Part shown: piece by piece, positions 23,836-34,063 of the stretch | Layout: every line of letters starts with the position of its first letter | How positions within the stretch are numbered: the stretch's first letter is position 1 | DNA from: Neoechinorhynchus agilis | Lineage: Eukaryota > Acanthocephala | Assembly: GCA_051530055.1 (NCBI GenBank) | Contig: CM121342.1 | Coordinates: 13,020,001-13,084,000, forward strand | Length of the DNA: 64,000 bases | Direction: 5' to 3' | Program-made: the position numbers and the translations under genes | Notes under the pieces: model-generated | What the model was told of the DNA's origin: nothing | What the model saw: only the letters and a program-made list of their open reading frames with translations | Databases searched by the model: none

Positions 23836-24105
23836 AAGCGTAGAGCCAGGATGGTTTGCGTGGTAGTTTCCGAAGAAGCAAGATAATATCATACGTGGAA
23901 ATCATGGGAGGTGAAGCTGTAGAAGCTGAGAACGTTGGCGTGGATGTGGAAGATGATGATGGTTCGTTTGTGTTTGAGTTACAGCTACAAAGTTGTGCAT
24001 TGATAGAGTTTAGTGTAGCAAGTAGGTCGGAGTTTGAGAGGTTGGAGAAAGGTTTTTGTCTTTCTATACCTGGGGCGCTTTTCATGTTTTTCCACCAGAG
24101 GTGAG
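23836..24105 (-). mobile_element. LINE RT N-terminal scrap
   Basis: Minus strand: serine/threonine-rich segment followed by PPMISTYDIILLLRKLPRKP, which resembles the stretch ahead of RT motif 1 in jockey/CR1-like elements (ISxxDVxxLLxxLPxKSSPGPD). The match ends before GPD. Low information, tentative. Confidence 0.4.
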
Positions 24106-24109
24106 TGAT

Positions 24110-25870
24110 AGAGGAGGCAATTTTATGTGCAAGAAAGGTCTTGCTTCACTTTTAAGAGCTTCAATATCGAGCTGAACAGCATCGGCTAATATATCCTTAA
24201 CTGTTCTTATCGCTTCAATTCATGAACCCTTTGGAGTTTCAGTAACTCGTTCAAAACATTTCTTTAGTGTAAAATCAAGAAGAGCGGAATACTTGGCCGA
24301 TTCTCGTTCACTGTTAATTGATTAGGGGACGTTGACGAGAGGGAAGAGGACGAACAGAGCCTCGTGTGAAGATAATTCATTAACTCATTCGCACAGCACC
24401 GAAAGTTACAGTTGAAGATTGGCAATCTCTGCTTCAGCATGAGAAGCAAAAATGCAGCTTCCAGGAAGATTCAACCGGTGAAGAATGATCAATTCTATTC
24501 CGGGGCCAGGTTCTGAAAATCTTTCACGATAGTTAATTTTGCGTTTAGGTCACTATTTCTTCAATGGTAAATAAATTAAATTTCTACGAGCAGTCAGCAT
24601 GTAGTTTTGCTGTGAGCCACAGCAGAGTATTTTAACTTATTTGCGTAACCTTCGTTTTTATAATGTTAGTCCTTATACAGACGACGCCTCTCTTAATATG
24701 TTTCATCCATATCATAGACTATCATTCAAGTTTAAAAAGGTTCAGCGATTTCGCATCTAAGACACATTTCGGTCTTTTGATTTAAATCAAGAGATTGAAA
24801 ATCGTTGCGAGATATAGTTTGCTTTAGAACTGAGATTAAAATGCTTATGTTTGTTTCTCAATCACTGCATTATTGAAGACGGTGAAGAAGGCGAGTATAC
24901 CATTTATATTGAACTACGTAAAATCGATCGGTTCTTGGAAATCAAAGTTAATCCGGCCAATTATAAGATTCATTGTGTGGAAGAGTAATGTACTATCGTT
25001 CATAATTGCAAGATCATGTCGGCCTTTCCATTAGACGGTAAAAAAGTCGAATACAGTGTGAATTATCCTTTGTTACACCTTTGATGTTTCTCTTGTTAAT
25101 TAAAATAAATCACAACGTATTTGCACACCAAACGAAAATAATTGACATGGCTGGCCCGCAACCATCCATTCTTAAGTTTATGATCTCCTAACTTAAACAA
25201 TTTATTCGAGAACTAAAATAGTATAGAAAGACCTTTAATTTTTATGTTAATTACAGCATTAAGGAAGTTATTAATTGTTCTGGCCACTTTACTCTTAACC
25301 TCCCCGATATTAATTCATTTATTGTAAATTTTGGACCGCATGCGGTCCTCTTCAGACATCTATAATATGCGTTTTAGATTAAATGGTGCTTACATTACTG
25401 AACTTAGGGTGATGCCCGAAAGTCCGAATACAATCTAAGAAAGCATTATAGTAGGCAGCTCAATTGGATATGTTTTGTTATGATCATTAAAATAAATGTT
25501 AGTAAACAACGCCGTTGAAGCTAAGGATAAAATGAACATTTCTTGCCTCAAAAAACATTATTCACAGTGATGATTATTGACTAAGATGTTTATTGAGATC
25601 GTTTACATCTAAGCTAACAATGGACTATGATTATAACACAAACCCATAATTACAATTACCAGCCAAAACTTGATATGTTGATTTCAACATCCTGGTAACA
25701 ACGTTGAAAACGATTCTTCAACCAAAAGTGGATCTGCATTCTTATTAAAAGCATATTTCTATGAAAATTTATTGGCGGAATCAAATTCAACAAAAAATGA
25801 GCACTTCCGCACCCATCGTATTTATTGAACATAAATTTATACACAAAACTAACTGCTTTTATTTTTTTTC
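24110..25870. other. intergenic, no gene seen
   Basis: About 1.76 kb of AT-rich sequence. Short frames only. The one notable element is the hammerhead-like motif at 25300-25390. Confidence 0.6.
25300..25390 (-). ncRNA. solitary hammerhead-like motif with AATAAA
   Basis: Minus strand: CTGAAGA (25355-25349), perfect palindromic stem GGACCGCATGCGGTCC (25348-25333), then AAAA where GAAA is expected, and ATTTACAATAAATG. Upstream TCTAAAACGCATAT resembles the sequence before the ribozyme motif of the Penelope-like family at 40.3 kb. Probably a decayed terminus, since the G of GAAA is lost. Confidence 0.5.
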
Positions 25871-25873
25871 AAT

Positions 25874-28240
25874 TTATCGAGTGGCTTGATTGACTCGGGA
25901 TTTCATGTATTTAACGACATTTGAACAATACGAAAATAAAAGGCATTCATTTGATGATTTGGAGTTTAAGCGCAAGTACTTCGTTACGGTCTTATAGATC
26001 AAATTATTTTCAAAATGAGGTTCGTCTTTCAGTAAAGGCGTAAGCAACGCAGAAAAGGCATTCATTTCAATGCATAAGTTTCTCATATTGAACACACTGG
26101 TTGGACTTGCAAACACATGTTCAGCGATCGTCATCTCATTGAGCGAGTGACATCTTACGATTCGCTGAAAATGTTCGCATAAAAGAGGAATGAGAGCACA
26201 AACCACGAAAAGCTTATCGTTGAATGAATTTGCAGATAATTGCTGAGTAAATTGTTCGTACGATGTCCAAAAGAGCCCAGTGAATGGATTAAGGTCATCC
26301 AGGTCGATATCAGACGAAGAGAGAAAGTTCTCGCTCATTAGAATGGATGCCAAATCTATTGTGAGCGACCGAATTATCTTATTAACAATGACAAATGGAA
26401 TGCCGTATTCGTTTAGGCAGCTGAATATACGATAGAAGAGTGCCAATTGTGTTGACTTTGAAGTAGAAGAGTCCCATCTTTCAATATCTAACCACAGCTT
26501 AAGACCGTTAATAAGATACGTCTCTTTTGTTTCGTTTGAGACGTCATTACAGTCTTTAGAGTGACATTTCGAAACAAAATGTGGAACCAACGCGAACCAG
26601 TCGAGAGGGAACATATAATGAACAGGACATAATTTCTCTAGATGAAACTGAATGTCACATTTCTGATCCACATAACTGAATTCAAAAAGACCCCTTTTTA
26701 TCAACAAAGGAGTCATGATGTCGTCAGGTCTTAGAAATGTAAGAAGCTTAATACCAAGATCACGCTGGTCGCTCATGACAAAATGAATTGTCCTTGCGAT
26801 CAGTAAATTGATATTGATCGGTTTAATAGATCGCCTGCAAATCTCAAGCATCAACCCGGCTAACTGAGCTATGATACGCGTTTCAGCTGGATCAGGTATG
26901 GGCGGTCTTTCCTCGAAGAAAAACACAATCTTTTTGATTCTGTCTAATATCAATACGATTAAATCCTCGTCAATGCTAATGTTATTCAGGAGAATGCATT
27001 TACATACCGCAATCAGCGATGACTTCATAGCATTTTCTTCTTTAAGAAAACGTCTGAAAATATCCGGAACGTCTTCACGTGTTCTTGAAAAGTTAGTAAA
27101 CAGAAGAAACTCTTCATTCAATCCATTTGTATCTACCCATTCTATACATCGCTTAGTGACCAACTCCATTTTGTCAACTTGAACATCCGATAAGAAAGTC
27201 AATACCGTCTCCATCGTGTTCGGTTTACCTAGATTACTCACAGCAAATTCTATAACTTTGTCGCGGTACTGGTCACTAATACTCATACCGTTCCGTCTAA
27301 GGACCGTAATCACAGAAATAATGCCCAGATTCAATTTTGTGATTGAGAAAAGAAAGGGCGAAAAAGCCTCATAGAGAGTTGTAAAGGTTTTCTTGCATCT
27401 ACGAGTTAGAAACGCTGATACCAACAATTCGGTGATCGCTTTGCAATTGGGATCTTCGCCTTTCAATGCACATTGAAGATTTTTACATTCACAGATACAA
27501 ATCGCGATATAATTCGAATGCTCAAGCATCAAGGACAAAATGTCAATAATAATCGATGTTGAATATTGCTGAAGATCTACAGATCGTTGCCGTTCTTTTC
27601 TCAAAAGAAAGGCGAATCTTCGAAGAATGTTAGTTCGACAAACGAGGCCGAATACTGGATCTTGTGCGCACAGCTCATGATTGCTATATTGGTCAGCTTC
27701 TTCTTTATTCAACAAATGGATGTTTTGACATCGCATTTGATGGTCGAAATAAGGATTGATAAAGAATACTCGCGTTTGCCGTCTTTTTTGAATGTAAAGA
27801 ATATCTCTGAGACAACAAAGAGCCTGGTGAATGGTTGGCCAGCAGTTGCAGTCCATTAGCATCCTTATGCGAATCACATATCCTGCCTCAAGAAGACGTC
27901 GTATTATCTGTACATTAGAAACGAGTTGCTCATGTTTTTGAACAATGGATCTTAAAATCTTAAGAGCTAGTTCACATTGTCGTGGCTGGGTTGAAGCTGC
28001 GAGTGTCATTAAATCACTCAGGCTAAATACTTCCGAAAGGCCTTCATTTTTCGCTAAGTCTCCGTTTATTGTGAATCGGAAATCGCTGTCAGACTCAGTT
28101 ATTTGATCAACTACTATAAGCGATTCGCGCTTAGCAGGCAGCGCCGATGATTCGACAGCACGTAAATTTAAACTACCAGACGGAAATCGTTCTGGCTCCC
28201 AGTCGCCACTTTTTCCTTTGTCGTGCCAGACAATCTTCAT
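25874..28240 (-). CDS. RPAP1-like protein (RNA polymerase II-associated protein 1, C-terminal domain)
   Basis: 788 residues without an intron. The N-terminal 100 residues carry the RPAP1 C-terminal domain signature: FRFTINGDLAKNEGLSEVFS, then LSDLMTLAASTQPRQCELAL and LKILRSIVQKHEQL. The rest is helical with few landmarks. RPAP1 helps assemble or import RNA polymerase II. Human RPAP1 is about 1,400 residues with an extra N-terminal domain that I do not find upstream (28.25-28.9 kb has no matching exon), so this is short or the N-terminus is elsewhere. The sequence just before the start (TTTAG then ATATCC) could be a splice or trans-splice acceptor. The lack of introns in 2.4 kb contrasts with its neighbours. 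Confidence 0.75.
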   Translation of the reverse strand: MKIVWHDKGKSGDWEPERFPSGSLNLRAVESSALPAKRESLIVVDQITESDSDFRFTINGDLAKNEGLSEVFSLSDLMTLAASTQPRQCELALKILRSIVQKHEQLVSNVQIIRRLLEAGYVIRIRMLMDCNCWPTIHQALCCLRDILYIQKRRQTRVFFINPYFDHQMRCQNIHLLNKEEADQYSNHELCAQDPVFGLVCRTNILRRFAFLLRKERQRSVDLQQYSTSIIIDILSLMLEHSNYIAICICECKNLQCALKGEDPNCKAITELLVSAFLTRRCKKTFTTLYEAFSPFLFSITKLNLGIISVITVLRRNGMSISDQYRDKVIEFAVSNLGKPNTMETVLTFLSDVQVDKMELVTKRCIEWVDTNGLNEEFLLFTNFSRTREDVPDIFRRFLKEENAMKSSLIAVCKCILLNNISIDEDLIVLILDRIKKIVFFFEERPPIPDPAETRIIAQLAGLMLEICRRSIKPININLLIARTIHFVMSDQRDLGIKLLTFLRPDDIMTPLLIKRGLFEFSYVDQKCDIQFHLEKLCPVHYMFPLDWFALVPHFVSKCHSKDCNDVSNETKETYLINGLKLWLDIERWDSSTSKSTQLALFYRIFSCLNEYGIPFVIVNKIIRSLTIDLASILMSENFLSSSDIDLDDLNPFTGLFWTSYEQFTQQLSANSFNDKLFVVCALIPLLCEHFQRIVRCHSLNEMTIAEHVFASPTSVFNMRNLCIEMNAFSALLTPLLKDEPHFENNLIYKTVTKYLRLNSKSSNECLLFSYCSNVVKYMKSRVNQATR

Positions 28241-28959
28241 AGGCGATTTGGATATCTAAAGTAAAATATGCGATTTCGTCGATCGGAGAGCACGTAATTT
28301 CTAACTAATACGACACCAAATAGTAGACAACCTTTGGTTTTCGGAACAACTTGCTGGTAATTTTAAGGGGGACAAAAAGACAAAGAAACATATGAAAACC
28401 AACAAAAAATGTGACAAAACAAATAAAAGAAAGACGATAAGCAAGAACAAACAGGACTAAGCACAAACAATAAGGAATACGAATGAACAAAATTTGATCA
28501 AGAAAATGAACACAAAATAACTGTTTGAAAACACGAATACGCATATGAAAGTACGGAAACAAAAACAAGACGCACTCTAACGCATGGGAATGGACAGGAA
28601 TTTATAATTAGACAAGGCGTGTAGCGGATGATAGAAAAGTTCGCGTGGATTGTTCGAGAAGTATGAATGGACAATTTACGCCCAAAAAGTTTCCCCTCGA
28701 ATGGACGAATGTGAACGATTCGGGTGGTTGGATGTAAACACGAATTCCATCCTGCCAGCAGGACAGAATCAACTGTCATTCGTTGAGCAATACATCGTCG
28801 TTCGGCTTGAGAAAAAGATGATTATATTGGCATTCGGACTAAGAATGTTAATGTTTGTTTAGGTCGCTTTTCGACACCCGAGGGAGAGAGATCGTGTTAG
28901 AGTCAAATGTGTATATATATTTCGACTGATGAAATCATCTGCCACAAACACACCAAATG

Positions 28960-29265
28960 ATTGCTAATCATCGACAGAGAAAATCCTTCAGGTTAATCAA
29001 ATACTTTTGGTAAAAAAATCCCCCGGTCATCACATATTTTTAGTTTATTTGAAATATTTCGCGGAGAGGTAACCTCGCCTGCTCCTCAGTCATCTAAAAA
29101 TTGGTTTTACAGATTAAGGTTTTATGCTCGAATGCGCGGGATCGATAGACCCGAAGTCCGGGGACCAATTATCCGCTTTGATTTTTTGTATTGGTTTTTA
29201 AAACACGTCGCTGGCCGGTAGTTTGATGAGGCGAGGTTACCTCGCCCAAATGATTGTTTTCGTCG
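28960..29265 (-). mobile_element. foldback element with hammerhead-like core (retrozyme-like), decayed
   Basis: Opens with GAGAAAATCCTTCAGGTTAATC ... ATCCCCCGGTCATCACAT, matching the heads of the 31.7- and 58.4-kb elements. Minus strand: CTGAGGA (29089-29083), a stem region containing GAGG/CCTC, then GAAATATTTC (29060-29051). A second, partial arm with GATGAGGCGAGGTTACC lies at 29226-29242. The ends no longer match well, so this is an old copy. Confidence 0.5.
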
Positions 29266-29484
29266 TTTTAACTCAGGAACCAGGGATCATCCACCTCGTA
29301 GACTGTAGATATAAAAAAAGGACAAGTAACACTTCCTCACACACACAACCGTTTTCTTAGATATACGAACGTAAGAATTAACGGCTGATAATTTTCCTTC
29401 CTGGCCAGTTATCAAAAAAAATCATAAATTCAATGGCCTTGAATTAACAAATCAAAAAACTGGCTTAGTTTGACATTACGTAAC

Positions 29485-29815
29485 TGTGTCGAGGTGGTCA
29501 AGTGGACTAATGCCCTTGATCCTAGTTAAGAGTCAACTGGTTCGAATCCCTTACCGCAATGACGCACAACCAAAGTACCGATGATGAGAGTAAACTCACT
29601 GATGAGTCCCGCCTCCTTAGGAGATATCTGAGGATCCTGAGGGATGTACAAACTCATAACCGTATTTTTCAGGGTATTAAGTGATTTTATGCGCTTCCTT
29701 TAACCAGATCGGTGGGCTGCGTGTGTCCAAGGAAAATTATCAGCCGCGGACAAAGGCCGCACATTCATACTTAATAAAAGTTACCGGCTGGCCAGTCTTC
29801 AAAAAAAAGTAAGAA
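29485..29815 (+). mobile_element. tRNA-derived SINE, copy 1
   Basis: A tRNA-like head with an A-box (GAGGTGGTCAAGTGGACTAA) and a B-box (GGTTCGAATCC) begins near 29489. The would-be acceptor ends do not pair, so it is not a tRNA gene. The body, shared with the copies at 55.84 and 56.12 kb, runs ACTCACTGATGAGTCCCGCC, GGAGATATCTGAGGATCCTG, AACCGTATTTTTCAGGGTAT. The tail ends in an A-rich run near 29805. Confidence 0.75.
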
Positions 29816-29918
29816 TAAATCATTTTAATGAAACGTTTTCAATCGTGCGGCATATACACAAAAGAGTTAAGGCGTTTGTTCGTTTAAGATACGTTCATCT
29901 CGATATTCAAGCTTGATT

Positions 29919-30965
29919 ATGGATATTCAGTTCAGTGAATGTAAAGGGTGTATTTGCCTTGTGTGTGGTATTCCTGGTTCCGGAAAGTCAGTGCTCGCGC
30001 GGAAATTATCCGCTACTAAGCACCCGTTTATAAGAATGATTTATCTTGACGTTGATGCATTTATTGATAGCGATCGAAGATGCAGGCAAGACGGATTCTC
30101 TGCCGGGGAACGCCGGTTAGCCTTTATTAAGCGCTTGAGCAAATCGCTAAAGGGAAACGAAGTTGATGAGGAATTGGGGAACTTTAGCGTAGTGGAGGGT
30201 AAAAAGCTTATTCTGATGATCGAAGGAATCGATTTTGACTCATCGCATTCTCTTGTTGGTGCTTTTGGAAATGCCTAGCATTTTTGTCACGAGCGTATCT
30301 ATATAAATATAGAAATCCAGTTTATAGCTTTTACCAAAAAAGCTTAAAAATTTAGTAAAACTTCTATATTTTTATTATAGGCCTGCACTTTTTTCCGTTG
30401 CTTAGTAGAAATTACACGTTACACTAATTTTTGTTCAAATTCTCTTATATCTATATTTAAACCTCGTTAAATCGATTTTTTCCACGAAATCGACGATACA
30501 TTTCATTATTCCAAGATGCGAAACGCGTTTCGGCGGTTGAGCATCGAAATGGCGAATATGGCGTTTTGTATGATATTCACCAACAACGATCTACAGCGGG
30601 CTTTGGAATTGAACCGTAGTCGCAATGAAGACAAACGGCTCGATGACAGTATTGTCAAGAGCATATCATTGAAGTTCGAGTATCCATCTGAACGAGAGAG
30701 GTGCCTCCTTTTGTGCGACCACGACCTTAAAGTGTGCCTAAATTTTATTCTGGAAACTGTATATGAATTCAAAAGAGATAAAATCATTCAGACGATATCT
30801 CCTGTGCACGAATGTGACATTTCTCTTCGTCGGTTAGTGAGTGAAAACTGTCAGAAATTGAGTGATCCTCAAGAGCGAAGGCTCATTTGCGAAATAAACC
30901 AACAGATTCTCATTGGGGAAGCTCACCTCGAGAATCTTTTCAATAAAAAAGAGAACTTTAGATGA
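29919..30965 (+). CDS. PSTK: L-seryl-tRNA(Sec) kinase
   Basis: PSTK phosphorylates Ser-tRNA(Sec), the step before selenocysteine formation. Exon 1 (29919-30223) carries the P-loop VCGIPGSGKSVLARKLS (Walker A), YLDVDAFI, and LILMI. Exon 2 (30494-30965) continues DDTFHYSKMRNAFRRL, equivalent to the family's LDDNxxYxSMR, then CMIFTNNDLQRALELNRSR, KFEYPSERE and LRRLVSENCQ. The two exons are joined across a 270-nt insert lacking GT-AG ends (listed separately). The only GT-AG option (AGC|GTAGTG to CCAAG|ATG) would delete the conserved LILMIDDTFHY segment. The length (~258 residues) is shorter than mammalian PSTK. It implies that the organism makes selenoproteins. Start at the ATG of MDIQFSECKG. Confidence 0.85.
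30224..30493 (+). other. non-canonical intron in PSTK, flanked by ATCGA repeats
   Basis: Both junctions carry ATCGA (30219-30223 and 30489-30493), so the cut can slide over 5 nt. The rightmost choice gives an intron starting AG and ending GA. Each end contains AATCGATTT-like sequence in inverted orientation (GGAATCGATTTTGA at the left; AAATCGATTTTTTCC at the right). No AG acceptor lies between the last upstream stop and DDTFHY. Confidence 0.6.
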
Positions 30966-31699
30966 CGTTAGAGAAGGACGTTTGAATGCCAATGATTGTC
31001 GGCAGGAATTTGAGAAGAGACTGCATGACTCTCTTTGTTCCTCTTTCAGATAAAAGCGCAATGTTCAGACTGAATGCCATAAGACCAATAGTATCTCGCA
31101 TTCTAAATGTGGTTAGTATGAATATTCGAGAAGCTCCAAGTAGACTTTTTATCTGAGTGAAAGCGTAGAACAAAACTTCATCTTAAAATGAAAGTCCGAG
31201 TCTCAATTGCACTTGAGGTCAATATGCTGCTTATTGAAAATCTTCAAGTTGTAAAATTATTGTTTAGAAGTCTTCAACCTGTAAAGGTTTTTTAAAGACG
31301 TTCTGCAAACATCGTCGGGTTTATCATCAATTTGTTTGTTATTAAAATACACTCCCCGGTAACTCACATATTGACATGTTTAAGTTGTTTTTATGTACCG
31401 ATATGAATATTGAATTAAACTTTGTCTTTATGCGCTCTAGTCACAGACTCGAATGCTTTCTATCTTTTAGTTTCAATTCCCGTTTAGCGGATAAACGTCC
31501 TATAATGATGAATCCAATCTCTCTAAGGAAGCCTATAAAATCTCTAGTAAAATTTCGACAAATCCAGTTTTACATTTCTGCGTTTGGTTGGTCCTTTTCA
31601 ATTAATGACAACACTTATATTTTTTAATCGATGCATCCTTCTAAAAACGAAATAAATTAACTTTCCCCCGATAATACATTCTACCAAATCATCGATAAA

Positions 31700-31960
31700 A
31701 AATCCTTCGGGTTAGTCAAAGTATAATTTTGGTGATAATAATCCCGGTAATAGCACATTTGATTTTTATTTATTGGAAATATTTCGCCAGGTGACCTCGC
31801 CTCATCAGTCATTGCTTGTAAGTTTTTACTCGAATATTTAAAATCTTACAAGCAATGACTGATGAGGCGAGGTCACCTCGCGAAATATTTCCAATAAATC
31901 AAAATCAAATGTGCTGTTACCGGGATTATTATCACCAAAATAATAATTTTATCAAGTCTA
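31700..31960. mobile_element. near-perfect foldback element with hammerhead-like core (retrozyme-like)
   Basis: Arms of about 107 bp (31722-31826 and about 31843-31950) are almost perfectly complementary around a ~17-bp centre. On the plus strand the right arm reads CTGATGA (31859-31865), one extra G, stem GCGAGG/CCTCGC with loop TCA, GAAA (31882-31885), TATTTCC, AATAAA (31893-31898). A flanking head, ATCGATAAAAAATCCTTCGG, is shared with the related elements at 29.0 and 58.5 kb. It has no coding capacity. Confidence 0.75.
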
Positions 31961-32001
31961 CAATGCTGTAATTCATTATTCGTTACTTTTAAGAGACATC
32001 C

Positions 32002-33994
32002 ATGTTTTCGGTTGTTCTAATCATTCGCCCTGAAAACGTTATCTATATATCACTCTGCCTTTTCTAAAATAAAGAATCGGAGCTCAAACAAATTCTTGTC
32101 AACTTTAATCACCCCAAGAGAAAGTCAAGTCATTGAACCTGAAACGAGAGTGACAAAGCTTTCTAATGGAATCACAGTAGCTTCTGAAGAGTATCATCTG
32201 TCCACTTGTACGGTTAGTAATCCCTTATCGTGCATTTCGCATTACGTTTGTAAAAAGGTTGGTGTTTGGATAGATGCTGGAAGTCGGTACGAGACCGATA
32301 AAACTAACGGAACCGCCCACTTTCTTGAACATATGGCATTTAAGGTAATTTTCAACATATTCCGCAAAGAAACCCCGACATATCACTTATAAGGGCACTA
32401 AATCACAAAACCAACAAGACCTTGAACTATGCGTTGAAAATATAGGAGCACAGTTGAACGCCTATACGAGTCGAGAGCAGACGACCTATTATGCAAAATG
32501 CCTTTCCACGGATCTCGAGAAATGTAGATAATTTGTCAAAAAAATTGAATTTCTTAAAACTTTTCAAAATAAGGTGTTAACATTTTATCGGATATACTTC
32601 AAAACGGAGTTTATGGAAGCGGAGAAATTGAACGTGAGCGTGACGTTATTTTGCGTGAGATGCAGGAAGTAGAAAATAACGTCCAAGAACTCGTTTTTGA
32701 TCACCTAAAGTCACTCGAGTTCTTTGGTTTTCTTTCCTAAAAGAACTCGTGGCAGTACATTCGTGTGCTTATCAAGGAACACCTCTTGGATGGACAATCC
32801 TTGGACCGGTTGAAAATATAAAGTAAGTGAACTTTTGTTATTCGCTGGGTTTAACCGCCATTTAAAAGGAGTATTAAGCGTCAAGATCTTTTGGAGTACG
32901 TAAGTGAACACTACATCCCAGAAAATATTGTTGTGGCTGCTGCTGGTGGCGTAAACCATGATCATCTTGTTTCAATCATAGAAAAGACTTTTGGTAAAAT
33001 GAAGAACGATCATTCGCCTGAGCTTATTCAGAAAATCGTTGAGAGGAAAAGACCGTGTAGATTTACTGGAAGTGAAGTTCGCATAGAACTGGGGTTCTCG
33101 AGTTTGTTTTTGTGGGACTCATTATTGCAATTGCATCGACGATTTTTTGCAAAGATTTGATCTATTTAAACGGTAAGAACAAAACGTTAATCGAAATGAG
33201 GATTTTTCGCTCTCACACTCGAGATCATCCCGGTCGATAAGAGACGACGACATGCCATTGGCACACATCGCCATTGCCGTCGAAGGAACCAGCTGGTCTG
33301 ATCCGGACACAATTCCATTGATGGTCGCTAACACAATCATCGGCACTTGGGACCGATCAATGTCCGGAGGAGCCAACACTGCAGGCAAATTAGCTCGAAA
33401 GGTCGCCCGTGAAAATCTCTGCCATAGCTTCCAGGCCTTTAATACATGCTACAACGATACAGGACTATGGGGATGTTATTTTGTTACCGATCGTCTCAAA
33501 ATTGATGATATGATCACAAGCGTTCAAAGTGAATGGTTCGTATAAGAAATTCGATGGCGGATATACACAAATGCTACTTAGGTGCCGCTTGGCATCCAAC
33601 GTGCTTGATAGTGAAGTGCGACGAGCCAAGAATGCGCTAAAGACCAATATGTTTCTCCAGTTGGATGGCACTACGCCTATTTGCGAGGATATTGGTCGAC
33701 AGGTTCTTTGCTACGATCGAAGGGTACCACTTTCTGAACTTGAAGCAAGGATTGAGGTTCGTCTTTTTACTTTGTGCCGCAGGTAAAACGCCTGTACGAA
33801 TAGGCAGTAGATGTTGATACAATCAAACGAATGATGATCAACTATGTTTACGATAGGTGTCCAGCAGTTGTCGGCATAGGTAATCTCATATTTGCAATGA
33901 GGTTTTGAGTAACACTTAAGAGTTTTCAGGGCCGATCGAACAATTACCCCAATACGTCAGAACCAGACAAAGGATGTGCACCGTGCTTATTTAA
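32002..33994 (+). CDS. PMPCB: mitochondrial-processing peptidase beta subunit
   Basis: Cleaves mitochondrial presequences in the matrix. Eleven exons: 32002-32037, 32075-32212, 32258-32344, 32394-32523, 32574-32707, 32758-32822, 32869-33085, 33240-33535, 33582-33756, 33804-33879, 33930-33994. Landmarks: [27 protein letters not shown] with the HxxEH zinc site (HFLEH); [63 protein letters not shown]; LIx[17 protein letters not shown]. Nine introns are GT-AG and 36-51 nt long, apart from two that are non-canonical (32.71 and 33.09 kb). A short first exon ([12 protein letters not shown]) gives a plausible presequence start. The gene lies 70 bp ahead of DNLZ, same strand. Confidence 0.92.
32706..32757 (+). 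other. non-canonical 50-nt hairpin intron in PMPCB
   Basis: GAGTTCTTT (32716-32725 region) pairs with AAAGAACTC (32740-32748 region), leaving a short loop. Joining ..GATCACCTA to CATTCGTGT restores DHLHSCAYQG. Cuts may be TA...AG, AA...GT or AA...TA, or AG...AG with one extra Ile. Every GT donor nearby is in the wrong phase for the available AG acceptors. Confidence 0.6.
33085..33239 (+). other. non-canonical intron (AG...AT possible) in PMPCB
   Basis: Splitting CGCATA and AGAGACGAC recovers [16 protein letters not shown], the family's TGSExRVRDDxMPLAH. The ends share ATA, and one register gives AG...AT. Inverted ends: CTGGGGTTCTCGAGT near the left, ACTCGAGATCATCCCGG near the right. A GT-AG alternative (GGAA|GTGAAG...AAGAG|ACG) would delete SEVRIR. 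Confidence 0.65.
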
Positions 33995-34063
33995 GAACAG
34001 ATTAAATCATAATTAATTATAAAAAATTACCCTATCGTTTCATTTACTATAATACGACTTCAG

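Noticed and set aside
29489-29570. tRNA gene
   Set aside because: A- and B-box-like motifs are present, but the acceptor arms do not pair and the unit is part of a three-copy SINE.
29590-29640. Ordinary hammerhead in SINE copy 1 from CTGATGAGTCCC followed by GGAG
   Set aside because: The needed GAAA does not follow stem II, and the upstream GACGAAA seen in copies 2 and 3 is absent here.
33076-33245. Canonical GT-AG intron GTGAAG...AAGAG in PMPCB
   Set aside because: It keeps frame but deletes SEVRIR, conserved in MPP-beta; retained only as the competing hypothesis.
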